From the NCBI GenBank assembly GCA_904066235.2, contig CAJFCV020000001.1:2666001-2730000 (forward strand): 64,000 nucleotides of DNA. Direction: 5' to 3'. This stretch comes from Bursaphelenchus xylophilus. Lineage: Eukaryota; Nematoda; Chromadorea; Rhabditida; Aphelenchoididae. The position numbers and the translations under genes are program-made. The notes beneath the pieces were generated by a model that saw only the letters and a list, made by a program, of their open reading frames with translations, did no database searches and was not told the DNA's origin. Below, piece after piece: positions 1-13,600 of this stretch; positions within the stretch are counted from its first letter, which is position 1, and every line of letters starts with the position of its first letter.

Positions 1-25
1 GTCGCACTTGGAGCACTTCCCCTGT

Positions 26-1430
26 TAGTGCCAAAGAAGGAAAATGAAGTGTAAATTCGTATTTGATTTTCTGAGCGGTCATTAGTTTTGAACAGTTTGA
101 CTTGTAGACCTAGATTTAATAATTTTTTGAACTTCTTACTGTACTTTTCTGGTATCAGCCTGTAAACATATTGCAGTATATGTAATGAAAAGCCAAAGGA
201 ATATTTCTGGACTTAGATTGCGCTGGGTCAAATTTAGTAAAACCTTGTGTCGAAAGGTCCGGCAACCCAGTAACGATGACGAGACGCTCAAGAGTCAAGT
301 GATTTATTCAGTGGAAAGGAGGCCCTTTTATAGGGAAGCCCCACGTAGGAAAGTACAACCAAATTTGAATAAGTGTAGATCGTTCCTCGTGGGAAAATCC
401 TCGAAGCTCGGTCGTTCCGCCTCACACCTTGAAAGTCCTGGGCGTTAAATCAACCGGCCAGGCCGGAAAAATCGGGCCAGTCCGGCCTAATTTCCGCCTT
501 TACAAACCTCCTCCACAACTATACATATTTCAACCGCCTTATAAACTTTTCCAGCGTTTTCTTTACTTTTCCACCTTTCCAACCTACTGTCATCACTCTC
601 CTGGCGTGCCATGCAACTGCAAATTATAGCGAAACCGGCTCGCTTAACCTGTTCTTGTATTTGGCTTTTCATTGCGCGTTAAGAGGCCATTAAACGGTCG
701 TGCATTAAGCCAATTTTTCTTTTGTTTTTTCCTCCCATTCTAAACGCTCATTTGGATGGTGATGCAGCCATTGGAGGTGGATCGTCTTGTCATCGGAATT
801 TCAGCGATTTTTGGCTACTTTCAGTCTATCGGGGAAATGCTCATTATTTTCCAGACATGCTGATATTATTTGTAGTATGTTGAACCATTCAGTAAAAAAT
901 TCCCAAATTTTCCGCCGAAAATAACATTTCCAGCCAAAAAGCCGATAAAATTCATAATTTCTTCCCGTTCTTCCGCTCGCTGAGTGTCTCATTGGCCATA
1001 AAATTTTCGCCCGATCCCCTCTTCCTTCGCTTACATAACCTTTTCCGATCTTACTCATGCAAACCCAGCAGAAGAATGAGTCCAAATGGTAATGACATTT
1101 TCGTCGTGGAATCATAATATCAGGGGAATCTTTACCAAGATTTTTGTGAAGACGGATGAGAAATTTGGGTTAGAAGATACTGTAATTAGTTGAGTGGGTT
1201 AATAATCCTTGTTTTCATCTGCAAAAATTCAGTCTCTTTGTAGCAGTATCGACAAAGGAATTGGCCGTTTTTGGCGATTGCAGCTTATTAGAGGGAGCCG
1301 TCAATTTGCTCCGCCAAAAAACGGCTGTTTTGGCAGTAGGAGAAGAGCGGTTTTAAGGACTTGTTTTGGTCTCAAAATATTGTTTTGGTATCAAAATATT
1401 TACTATATATTATTTGGGACCCTGAGAATA
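26..1430. other. Intergenic, no gene recognised
   Basis: Open frames here are short and show no domain or splice continuity. The extreme left edge (1-25) is the end of an F5 repeat. At about 826-875 there is a decayed F1-like pair of ends (TCTATCGGGGAAATG and CATTATTTTCCAGACATG). Nothing else could be assigned. Confidence 0.5.
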
Positions 1431-1548
1431 TCAGTCTGTCGAGAAAATAATCTGGACTTGTCGCAGCCAAATGTCTCGCCTCAGTCGCGCACCAAAATCC
1501 CCAGCCGCGGCCAGCCGCCGCTCCACATTATTTTCCCGACAGACTGAT
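1431..1548. repeat. F1 MITE copy
   Basis: Begins TCAGTCTGTCGAGAAAATAAT and ends in the inverse (ATTATTTTCCCGACAGACTGA), flanked by TA. Interior is GC-rich (CCGCGGCCAGCCGCCG). Confidence 0.8.
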
Positions 1549-1551
1549 ACT

Positions 1552-1625
1552 AGTCCGTTCGCAAAGTCGCTGAAATGATTTTTGCAACAATGAAAATCCG
1601 TGCTGCGACTTTGCGAACAGTCTAA
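1552..1625. repeat. F4 MITE, about 74 bp
   Basis: CTAGTCCGTTCGCAAAGTCG at the left and CGACTTTGCGAACAGTCTA at the right form a near-perfect inverted repeat, directly abutting two F1 copies. Confidence 0.6.
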
Positions 1626-1627
1626 TA

Positions 1628-1740
1628 TCAGTCTGTCGGGAAAATTGTGGTCGGTTGTCGCAGCAAAAATGGGTGCGGTCGCGCGCCAAATTTCCAGCTT
1701 CGGCAGCCGTCGAAGCGATGTTTATTTTACTATTGAGCCT
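1628..1740. repeat. F1 MITE, left part only
   Basis: Starts TCAGTCTGTCGGGAAAATTG and continues with the typical interior (GTCGCGCGCCAAATTTCCAG), but no matching right end is found downstream. Confidence 0.6.
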
Positions 1741-3436
1741 TAAATTGGCTCTCTAAAATTGTTCGTTATATAGAGCCAAGTTCAGTATTTTTTTTTTATT
1801 TTTGTTTCCGCTCAATTTTTAAAATACGGTTCTTTCCAATGTTTCTACAAATTATTTTTCACCGTTTTCCTCAAGCTGCAATTGAAATAAAAATGCATAT
1901 CAAAAGCATTAAAATTCCTTTTTTTGGTAAGCGATCGCACTTCCCATAACCGATAATCTAAGTGGGTATACAACATGAGAGAGACGTCCATTCCTTTTAC
2001 TGCGGCCTCTCTTTTGTATTTTTTTTTTTTTTTGATTCTCTTCCAAACCGAAAAACCCTCGCCCCACTTGAATTGAAGTTATAAAGAAATGGGATTTTCG
2101 AGGGAAACCGATGTTTTGGAATATGCAAATTTTACGGGTATTTGAAATTAGTTAGAATTGTAGTTTTTGAAAATGAAATTATGAGTCCTTGAGGGTTTTA
2201 GGTATTAAAAAATATTTGGATATTTTTTAATTTTCAAAATTTAGCATATTTATATTTTTTCTTGAGTATGCAAATTTAGCTTTAATTTTGATTTTTGAAA
2301 ATGAAATTAAGATTCCTCGAGGCATTTAGGTGATGAATAAAATTATTCAATTTTTTCTTATTTTCAAAAATTTGCATATTTTTATGAATATTCAAATTTT
2401 GTTTATTGCAATTAGTAAAAAAATTATTTTTTTTTTAATTTGGCACGGTTTACATTAAATTTGTAATTCGTGAAATTTTCATACTTACTTTTTAATATGC
2501 AAATTTATGCAAATTCAAAAATTACTAATATTTTTAACCTTTTTTTTATTTCAATGCTTTTTACCCAAATTTTGCAAATGTTTACTTAAATTTTTCTTGG
2601 CTTTGTCTCCGAAAATTTGCATATTCCACCCGTCTCGATCCCATTATCCGACAACAAATGTGGCGCACATGTCGCGGCACCTGTGTGCCGTAAATCTCCG
2701 CGCCTCCGCTCGGCCTTCAAGGTTATGTTGTCTTGGACTTCATAAACTTGATACCAATCTTTATGGCTGTGGGTCATGAACTTTCACAGGGTAATAAAAG
2801 GGAATTATAGTAGAAAACTTGACCCGGTACAAGTTTTATTTTTGGGTGTTGCAAAGTTTTGGGCTTATTTTTTGGCCGAGCAAGCAAATTCAATTTTTTA
2901 AAAAGACTTGGCACTAAGGACCGTATTTTACCCTTTTTTTGCTCGGGAAAACTTTTTTGCAGAACTGAGATTGATTTTCTGGCACATTACCTGAATTTTT
3001 CACATCGCGCTTTGCAGAAATAACGAGGATTTTTTAGCAGGATTGCCAAAAAAAATTCAGCATATTCTCAAGAATTTTATTTTAAAAAAATTTATGGTGG
3101 TTACAATGTTTCTAAAAAGCATTTTCTCCTTGCCACTCTCTTGATTTTCCATGCTCTCTTGCCCGTCAAATTTGTTGACTTTTTTTTTATTATCGGCTCT
3201 CCATGCGCAAGCTTTTTCTTCAATTACCAAAAAAATTTTTTAGTAATTGATAAACAAGCTGAGTAGATCAAAACGTTAAAATTTTATAAAATTTTGAGCA
3301 TTGGCTACGGTGCACTGTGCAGAAATGTCAAGGCTTTTTGACCAGTCTAGTAATAGGAAATCTTGTGCAACAAAACCAGCAATAAGAAACAATTCTAGCG
3401 GTTGGCGAGAGTCATTATTTATAAAAGGTTTTATTA
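1741..3436. other. AT-rich intergenic DNA
   Basis: Homopolymer T runs and imperfectly repeated phrases built on AAATTTGCATATT (2120-2640) dominate. No exon chain, RNA gene or transposon end was recognised. Confidence 0.4.
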
Positions 3437-3577
3437 TCAGCTTGTCGAGAAAATAATGAGTAATGTCGCTACGCCAATCACGTTGCTGAAGTGAAACGAA
3501 ATTTGATTTTGCCGCGACGCAATTCATTTCTTCAATTTTCGATGCGAAAAAGTGCTCATTATTTTCCCGACAGACCG
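3437..3577. repeat. F1 MITE copy
   Basis: TCAGCTTGTCGAGAAAATAATGAG at the left, CTCATTATTTTCCCGACAGACCGA at the right; interior is the F1 phrase with CGCAATTCATTTCTTC. Confidence 0.8.
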
Positions 3578-3619
3578 AATAATGATATTGTGATATTTAT
3601 ATCACAATATCATTATTCG
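3576..3619. repeat. Perfect 19-bp-arm palindrome
   Basis: Arms CGAATAATGATATTGTGAT and its exact reverse complement are separated by ATTTAT. It abuts the right end of the F1 MITE and shares its last bases. Confidence 0.85.
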
Positions 3620-4632
3620 CGTATTTTACCGTCTATTTTCCCCTCTAAAAAGTTGTAAGACCCTATTCTCATCATCCCAATTAACTATACCCTCCTTTTC
3701 TCACCGCGTTTCCCCAAGCCCCAAATTTTAGCCAAAGGAATAAAAAAAAGGGGCGGAGCCCCGCTCAGAAGACCCTCTGTTTTACCCTCACTCGGATGCC
3801 AATAAAATTTCAGGCGACTTTTTTCTCGATCTTTGCCGATTCCCCTCCGTTTCCCTTCGCTTTCCTTTGCCTCCCACGGTATCCGAAAATGAGTTCTTAA
3901 TTTCGATTCTTTTTCGCTTTTTCGACGATTTTTTGGGATTTTTTGCTGGATTAATTAATTGCTGGGAATTCCATTTTGTTTTTTGGGGTTTGCCCTGAGG
4001 GGATTTTTGGGTTTTGAAGATTTATTGAGTGTTTTTTGGGGGTTTTGTTAAAAAATTTGGATTTTTTGATTTTAAAACGGGAATTTCTCAATTTGTAATC
4101 TTTAGATTTTAATGTAACTTGGTGAAAATTTAGTATAAGATTTTTCACGGCGTATGTGAGATTTTTGACTCGTTTTTGGCAAAATCATTGACATTTTTTG
4201 GTTGAAATTTTTTTTATTTCTATCTTTTTCAGTTTTAAAATTTGAGCTTTGTTTATGAAGAAGAGTATAGCATTTTTGCCAACAATAATATTTTTTGTCT
4301 AAAATTCACAGGGATACGGCCAAAAAACACAGTTTTTCTCTAACCGTCTCTCCTCATTTTCCATAGTCTCTCGGCTGCGACAGCAAGATCGTTGAATATC
4401 TCAGCTGTGGCTGTTACGGGAAAGCTGAAATTTCTAGGGGATTAATGCATGTGCTATACACAAAATTTAAGGAACATCAAAAAAAAATTTTTTTTTTTTT
4501 TTGAAAATTTTTTTTTTTGATTTTTTTCAAAATCGCGTTGTTTCTTATTAAAAATTCCAGATCAAACAGTCAACAAGCTTTTTAGATCGACCAAAATACC
4601 CGTAACACCCGACCATCGACGACAATTACTAC
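3620..4632. other. Upstream region of the Frizzled gene
   Basis: Mostly AT-rich. A degraded F5 segment lies at about 4300-4440 (GATACGGCCAAAAAACACAG, then TCTCTCGGCTGCGACAG). No clear TATA box or other gene was seen; the Frizzled start codon at 4633 follows directly. Confidence 0.35.
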
Positions 4633-7600
4633 ATGATCATCAATCAAATTCCATTCTTCGGCCTCGCTTTGGCCTTATTTTTCTTCGATTTAGCTAATTC
4701 TTCGATTTTTGAAAAAGTAGGCATTTCAAAAAATCTGGCGTATTTTAAAATGAAAAATTATTTTTGACAAACAAATCTTATTTTCAGGCGCACAAACAGC
4801 AATGTCAGCCAATTCACATTGACTCTTGTTTGGACTTGCCTTACAACAGCACCATTGCCCCAAAATCGAATATTTTTGGGGATGAACAGAGTGTATGTTA
4901 AAGTTAATTTTTTACGAAAAATGTTTCCATGACGTATTTTACAATCACAAAAAAAATTAAAACCAAAAAAAATTTTTTGTATTTCAAAATTTTTCGATTT
5001 TTCAATTTTTTTTTTTTTTTTTTTTTTGAGAAAAAGTATCAAATACGTATGTTTGAAGTGTAAAACAAGATTTTTCATCAAAAAAATCAGTTTTTGCAGC
5101 CAAAATTTGCAACGATAAAACAAAAAAAAGTTTTTTTCTGTTTGTCTCTCCTCATTTTCCGCACTCTCTCGTCTGCAAAAGATTGTTGAATAATTATCTG
5201 GGTCCTTTCTGAAAGGGGCTTGCTGAAATTTTCAGAAATTCGTATGTGGCCTATCAGTCTGTCGGGAAAATAATGTGGATTCGTCGTGCCTTGGAATCGC
5301 CCATCAACGCTTTGCGACGGCTAGCCGCGGCTGGAGATTTGGCACGCGAATGCGATGAGGCCAGACATTCCGTTGCGACAAATCCACATTATTTCCCCGA
5401 CAGACTGATAGAAGATACTGGCTGTAAAATTTGAGGAAAATTCGGGCATTTTACATTGAGCAATAATAGCTCAACTAAATTTTTTGACTTTTTTGACCAT
5501 TTTCTCAAAAAATCGGGCTTTTTTGTAAAATTTTTTTACTACGTAATCAATTTTAATTATCCTACTTTACTATTCGTACCAAAATTCAACTAATTCTTCA
5601 ATAATTTTTTTTCAGCTAAGCGAACAAGTCCGTCATTTCAACCCACTCTTCAAAACCAAATGCTCTTCTCACCTCAAATTTTTGGTCTGCAGTGTTTTTG
5701 CGCCAATGTGTCCGCCGGAAATGCCTCAAGCGGTAACAAGTTGTCGATCCGTCTGCGAAGAGGTAAGGGACTTTTTAGTTGATAATTTCTTTGATTTTTA
5801 GGTAAAACGCGATTGCATGTCAATTCTGTCCGAATTTGATATCAAATGGCCGAGTTTGTTGAATTGCACAAACTTCCCGTTGGAGCCGGAGCTTTGCATG
5901 AAGCCGGCGGCAGCGCCAGCCAGAGTTACCACGCAGTAAGTTGATTTTGGACGATTTAGAACGCTTTTTGCGGGTCAGGAAGAAATTTGGAAAATTGCGA
6001 AAAGTTATGGATAATCTTTAGTTGAATTTGGCCTAGAAAAAAACCATAAGTTTTCGTGAATTTTTAAAAAATTTCAAGTTGTACCTGGAAGTGCTAAGAT
6101 TGTTTCTACATACGGAAAATGACTTATTATCACTCTTTATTTGATTACCAACGTTTTACAGAACGATTTTATCATGATTTTTGACTTTGAAAAATCGCAA
6201 AAATTTTTTGGACAATTTTTTTACTTACAGAGTACCACAGGTTACACACTCCGATTTTCTTGAAATTTGGCACACGTGTCTTTCATAGACCAGACATCTA
6301 TCCCTGAAAATTTTAGCTCGCTAATTCCAGGGACAGCCGAGATATTCAGCGACTTTTCGAGAGAGTACGCAAAACGCAGAGGTCAGAGAGAAAAGGAATT
6401 TTTGGCCATATCTTTGCCAGTTTCGTGAGGAAAACACTAATTTTTTGCAGAAACGTTACACTCTACCATAGAAATAAGTATGACAATTTTCATACTAAAA
6501 TTCGCAAAAAAATCGGTATTTGAAGGCCTCGAAAATATCCAAATTTGATGTCCAAACTCAAAAATTTGCATTTTTCATTATAAAATACGAATCATCAAAA
6601 CGTCTATAACATAAACAGTAAATAAATAAACTCCAGCTCAACACGCTCTCCAATCTTCAACAGTCGTCCGCGTCAGAACCACATCAATCCCATTCCGCAT
6701 CAACTTCCCTCTTGTCCGGCGGATCTCCTCAATTTGGACCCAACCGATGCCAATTCGAAGTGCGCCCTCCCCTGTAATCGGCACTTTCTTTTCTCTCAAG
6801 TAAGTAGAATGCAATGTAAAATACGTCAGAGGTATACCCAACAGTCTGTCGGGAAAATAATGAGCACTCTGTCGCATCGAAAATCGCCGCCGAAAAAATA
6901 AATTGTGTCGCCGAAAAATCAAATTGCTGTTTATTTTAGCGATCGGCGCAGCACGTCAAGAAAAAATAAAAGAAAAACGGGCGCCCAATGAAAAAGCCTA
7001 GTATTTTTTTTGGCATTCTGCCCGGTGCAAATCCGTTTTTGTCCAAATGGTTTGCAAGATTTTGACATAAAGATTAATAGTAAATCACAAGATATTGATA
7101 CCAATAGAAAGCTCGAGAGTTGCTTAAGCTAATAGAACCAAAATATACCCATAACATAGTATTTTGACAGTCTTCCAAGGCGAAGAAAACAACGTCTAAA
7201 TAAAATTTTGTATCGACGATACCGAGTCAGAGAGAACTGGAAGGGGGTATAGGCTCCACGTCAAAAAAATCCTTAAACTATTCTTCGAGTATCTACATCG
7301 GTCTCGTCCCGCTTGATGGGACAGTTTTTTTGATATTCGGCCTTGAAATTTGCACTATTTTTAGCCTAGCTCGAACCGTGTTCAAAAAATGCGTCACGAT
7401 GACACCCATTCAGAATGTGCCAGTGGTATAAAAAACAGTTGTATACGACTAGTAGTACTCCCTAGAGTTCCCATAAAAAAAATAGGTTAAACATTGTTGT
7501 TATGTGCGATTTGGATGACATATTTTATGAATTTTTTTTCGCTGTGAGAACCTTTGCAATGCCCGGAATTTCTTGACGTGCGCAGCGACATTGAGCTTAT

Positions 7601-10600
7601 TATTTTCCCGACAGACCGAATGATATTTGTAGCTCCAAAATCAAGTTTATTTTCCAGGAAAAGAGCGAAATGGCGGAGCACTGGCTTTTGACCGGCGCCT
7701 TGGTGAATGTGATCGTCACTGCGTTCACATTTTTGACGTTTATGATCGACCGAGACAGGTTTAGATTCCCTGAACGGTAAGGAATTTTCGAGCTATGATT
7801 TTCTGAGCCAAATTGCCAGAGGCCTTGAAAAATCACAGTTTTTAAAAACTTTTTGTTTGTTTTCGACCAAAAAACTTTTTTTTGATGTAGCTTTTGGAAT
7901 TTTTGAGTAATAAAAATGATTTTTGGCGGAATAATAACAGCTAGCAAGTAGAATAGAAAGCCAAATTTTTGAATGCAAGGACCGGATTTTTTTCAGAATT
8001 TTGGCATTTTTTGACTGAAAAAAATGAATTGGCTTTCTGCAAAGCGCGGGCTAAAAATCTCAAATTTTTCTTTGAAAATTCTTTCCTTATTTGAGCCACA
8101 ACTTCATTAGAATCTACGCATAGCTTTTTCAACTCGCTTATGTAGCCCTAAGGGCATAGAAATCAGTTTCTTTCAACTATACTCCCATATCAGGCTATCG
8201 GAAAAATAACAAGCGCAATGTCGCTGCCCGTCTCTGAAATGAAAAACAATTTGATTTTGCCGCGAAACAATTCATTTTCTTGCCAGCGACGCAATTTTCG
8301 CTGCGACAGAGTGCTCACAATTTTCCAGACAGACTGATATTTCTTCAAACCTTTCCCAAGTTTCCTACGAAAACATTCTCTTTTCGGTCCCCCATTACTT
8401 CCCCCTCATATTTCAACGGAAGGAATCAGGCCATTAAAGCGGCGCGAAATATTTCACGCTTCAGCCGGAAAAGCAATGAAATTCATGGGTCAGAGGCGGT
8501 TGTGTTAGCGCCTCCAACTTCAAAGGCCGCGCGCGCTGATAAATGGCCGCAGCGAGCGAGGCGGCGAGGGCCATAAATCGTGCGGGAATTGCGAAAAAAT
8601 TGACATAGACTTATTGCCGACAAGGTCCGACTGATAAGACCGACGGGATGTTACAATAGACGGAAAAAGAAGGGGACAAAATGAATTTTTGAATGAAAAA
8701 CAAATGATTTTCGAAAAGATTTGCCTTCAGAAGCAGTGAAAACTTTGAATGACATACATTTCGACATTTTCTTATCAACAGAACCTGTCTATAACGAGCA
8801 GCTGCAAAGTTCGCAAGGGTCATTTTTACAAGGAAAGTATTCCAAGTGCGACGCTCAGATTTTTTTTAAGTTTTGCATACACATCGGCCATAGGCCAAAT
8901 ATCATTTGCTGAAAATTTTATATTACGCTTTGCAAGCGCCGCTATTCAACGATCTTTGCCAGCGAGAGAGTACGAAAAATGCGGAGAGCAGTCAGAAATA
9001 AAAAGACTTTTTTGCGGTATCTTTTCTAGTTTTATGCGGAGAAAATTTATTTTTTAAATCATTATTATCTACGGCAGAAATTGGCAAGGAACTTTTCACT
9101 ATAAAATTTGCAAAAAAGTGTCAAATTTTCGCCAACTTTCGACCCAGAAATCTTAGTCGTTCCTGCAAGACGCGAGCTATGAGTCTCGCATATTTTTTAT
9201 AAAAAATTATTCTAAATCTGTGCCGAGCCTCATTAAGAACTGAGCGTCGCACTTGGAGTACTGGCCCGGTAAACAGTGGTATTTTTCTGGAATGATGACT
9301 TACATAAATTTTTTGTTGGAATTTTTTTTTATTTTTTTCTTCCACTATTTTATAAATCACCAGATAGCGTCATCCGCAAGGTCATTCGCGCGTCGGAACA
9401 AATTATGTGTCCCTATAAAAAACATGACATCAGCTTCAACACATTACTCAAACCCCCTCAGAAAACATTGAACTTTCTGAAATTTATAGCTTTTTTAGCT
9501 AAAAAAAAACTAAATTTTTTGTCACGTCATCTAAAAAATCTGATAAGTTTCCAGATCCGTATTTTACATTGCGCTTTGCTCATTGACATCATCATTGCCG
9601 TATCTCAGCCGTTACTTTTTGACATACGAACAGACAGGATGCGATCGTATGCCGACTGGGAGACTGTTCTTGGTCCATGAAGGCCTTGACAACACAGTGT
9701 GTGTGTTGTCGTTCCTCTTCAACTACTACTTCGGAATGGCCGGCTGTGTTTGGTGGCTCATGTCGACGTTTATTTGGTGAGTGATGATTTGTGTTTTCTA
9801 AAGGATACGCCCTACGAACTCCAGCGTATTTTAAAATTATGTTTTTTTTTTGAGAAATTAGATTGAAAACGTTGGCAGACTGATTACTCATTGTCAGAAT
9901 AAAATGAAATATCACCGTTAAGGTTTACATACACATACTTTTCCATATACGATGAAAGCGCCGTACAACAAAACCTCTCTATAACGAAAAAAATTTTTAG
10001 CACTTGACTAACAGTCTGTCGGGAAAATAATGAGCACAATGTCGCTTCGCCAATCGCGTCGCTGAAGTGAAAAGCAATTTTTTTTTCAGCGGCGAGACAA
10101 TTTTCAATACAACAGAGTGCTCATTATTTTCCCGACAGACAGATATTACTATTTTCATAAAGTGCATGGGCATTTTCTCGCCGTCCGCACCGTTCAGAAA
10201 AAGCACCCAATTTGCACTGTGCATTCATATATTTTTTTGTTTCGCACCGTGCATTTGAAATATCGCTACGATGCATCTGTTTGTGTCCGTTGCGCGATGT
10301 AGACTTTTTCCAACTGGGCCGCCTTGCATTTGCACAGTGCAAAGGGCTTTTCTGAGGTTTGCACTGTGCGTTGGCGACAAGCGTAGGAAAAAGTTGAAAA
10401 TGCACTGTGCGGAAGGTAAAAAATGTCCCTGCACGTTTATCAGTCTGTCGGGAAAATAATGAGCACTCTGTCGCATCGAAAATCGCATCGCCGCCGAGAA
10501 AATGAATTGTGTCGCGGCAAAATCAAATTGCTTTTCACTTCAGCGACGCGATTGACGCAGCAACTTTTCGCTCATTATTTTCCCGACAGACTGTTAAAGT

Positions 10601-13600
10601 ACTAAAAAGAATTTCTGCTAGACTTTTGTTTCTGTAAAAATTCCAAAATTTGTCTCAATTCCCATGCGAAACAAAAACAAGTGGAATTGATGCACTCTTC
10701 CGGAGAGTCGATTGTTTTTTTGGATTTTTCGGGGAAATTAGATTAAACCGGGCCCTCTCCCGCGATACGCAACCATGAAGCTTTGGCCTCGAATTCGGAT
10801 TCTAATCGAGTTTTTGCGAAACAAAAAATTTCTGGGCGTAATTACTGGAAAAGATGGCCTTGAAGCTTATTTGAAAAATGGGGAATGTCAAAAAAACAAA
10901 AAAAAAATAATTTTTTTAAAAAACAAGTTAACTATAGACAAAGAAAAAAACATTATTTTTCAGGTATTTGTCAACGGCAAGAAAATGGGTTCAGGAAGAA
11001 ATCGAGAAGCGGGAAGTTTACCTTCATCTTGTGGCCTGGGGTCTCCCGGCGCTTCCATCAATCACAATTTTGATTCTTCAAAAGGTAAGAAATGGGGTTT
11101 AAAATACGATTATTTTACTTGCATTGTTTTTATAACGAAAGGAACGATGGCGGGAAGATTTGGCAGTCGAGAAGATATAGGCAAAGTTCGGGTAGACGAC
11201 CGGTCAAAGGAAGAGAGGTTTTATTCGCACACAGACGGGGAAAAGAATGATACAGCCGCTCAATGGAAGCGGAAAAACCAACTGTTTAGAATAGGGAAAT
11301 TGATCTTATGAAGACTTTGTCCTTTGATTCTATGCAAATTCGTGGAAAATGATTGGCGGTTTCAGTGAAGTCGCCAACATGCCCACTTTTCCTCTTCTTT
11401 TCTTGACCATGGGTTGACATCGATAGGGTTCTTCTGTGGCTGGAGGGTTCGGATTGGGTACATCAGGGCAAGAGCACACCATGAGGGAGTCCGGGTATTC
11501 ATCTTCGAATGGCTGTCCATGTGAAAGTTCCAGGTCTATCAATTTGAATTTGCATTGGGTGCGTTGTTCCATCGGTAGTTGATTCAACAGAAAATTACAT
11601 CCAGAGCGAGATGGGGAAGAGGAGAGAGTTTCGGATGGAATGTCATAGGGGGAATGGGGCTGAGGAAGATTTGTGAAACCAATATTGACCAGCGGCAATA
11701 CCTGCCCTCGATCCACAATTTTCTTACGATGCCATTTACGATGACAAACATGGGGAACCATAACGAGATCAGATGGATTTCCAAAATTCAGAGGAGAGTC
11801 TTGGGGAGTAGAGGAAGATTTAACCAAAGAAATCACTGAGTTTTCCGAACCTGATACGATAGGTTGCGATACGATAGGGTGCAATGCAATAGAAGACGAG
11901 ACGATTGGGTGTGAAATGATAGCGGAAGGCAATTGCGGAATTTCTTTGGGTCCATTCAAACGAAAGCTTCTCATTGGAACCTCGGGGATAGAGGATTGAA
12001 CTGGGTTTGACTTTGGAAGAAGGGAAAGTGCTGGATTTGGAATAGGGATCACGGGTTTTGGAGTAGGGCTCACAGGAGTTCCGGACTCGCTCGGGGGAAA
12101 CAATTTACCACAGAGAGAAACATGATGTCGACCGTTACAATTCGAACAAGAATGAGAGCACATAGCAACGATATGACCACGTTGGAGACAAAGAGGGCAG
12201 AGCCTATTCTCACGAACAATCCGCTGACGAGAATCGAAATCTTGGACGATCTGACAGGTAGCAGAATCATGAGGATCGGAACAGAAGGCACAATAAGCAG
12301 GAGTCAGGTTTGGATTGGGGAAAGTGGGATTGTCAGACCGAGATTGAGGAAAAGAACGAGTATCCGGATTGGCGGGATTGAACAAGGTTCTTGGCTGGGA
12401 ATTCGAATGAAGGAATAAGGGGGAAATTTCTGGAGTCTTTAGAAAATTCTGCGATACTGCAAATTCGCCAAAACGGGAGGACATGATTCGAAAGCCTTCG
12501 GGGGAAATTTGGTCTGTTTTTTCAATTTCAAGTTCAGAGAAAGAGTCCTGACCGAAAACGAAGAGGATAGGGGACTTATCGGGAGGGGAAGGAGTACCAG
12601 TAAAGAACTGGTGGAGGTCGGGAACCGCAAGAGCTCTGAAGCTTACAATTGGCCCATTCTTGGATTTTAGGGGTACGGTTACCTCACGAGTTTCAATCAC
12701 AGTTTTGACTCCACCTACGGGAACTACGGTTCGGGGAATGACAGGACCAAGGGGAAGACGAATTCTGGCACAAAGAGAGTATTCTACGAAGGTGGCATCG
12801 GAACCAGTATCGATAAAGGCTCTAATTGGATCAAGATGATGGTCGAGAAAGATCTTAGGAGACATCAAATTCTCGTACTGGTCAAGGATAACGCCTCTAA
12901 TCTGTATAGCGGGAGTTGGGGAATTCTGAGTGGGTGGTACCGGTATTGGAGGAAAATGAGTCTGCGCCGGATTCCGAGCACTATTAGTACTATTATTAGG
13001 GAAAGAGGATCTCTGGTTGGATCGATTAGGGAAGGATGAGGAGTTTGGGGAGAAACGATTACTCGTGGAATTATTGGTAGTGGACATAGACTGATTCTGT
13101 GAGGGGAATTTCTGATAACACACCGATACATGATGATTCTTTTGGCAACACGAACATCTGGGGAATCGGCATGCCGCTTCCGAGTGATTAGACCTAAGGC
13201 AACGAAGACACAACCCTTTCTGCCTAATGACTCGCTGCCGCTGGGAAACTTCGGACACAGTACGACAGTCCTCAGAACGATGGTTTCGGAAACAAAATAC
13301 ACACGAATCCCGGGACTGGGCATTCTGTGAAGGGGGGAAGGGACGGGAATCAAAGTTCGAAGACTTGAAGAGATTGCGGGCTTCTCGACGATCGGATGCG
13401 TCTTCAGCTCGGAACTGTAATTTGTCGCGGGTTCTAACAATTACTCCTAACTCATTAATCACGTTCTCCACTGTTGGGGACAAGGAGGATCGATCAAAGG
13501 TCGCAACGATAGCTTCATGGATTTTGTACGGGAGGGAATCAAAGAGACAAGACAGGAACAAGCTTTCTTGGGCCTCAGATGCAGATTTCAGGATACATGC

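Noticed and set aside
2507..2779. Plus-strand frame with a hydrophobic start (MQIQKLLIFLTFF...)
   Set aside because: T-rich low-complexity DNA gives hydrophobic codons by composition; no splice or domain support.
12865..13440. Second long open frame on the minus strand inside the gag region
   Set aside because: It overlaps the 1110-aa gag frame out of register, has no retroviral motif and reads as Arg/Pro/Ser-rich shadow sequence.
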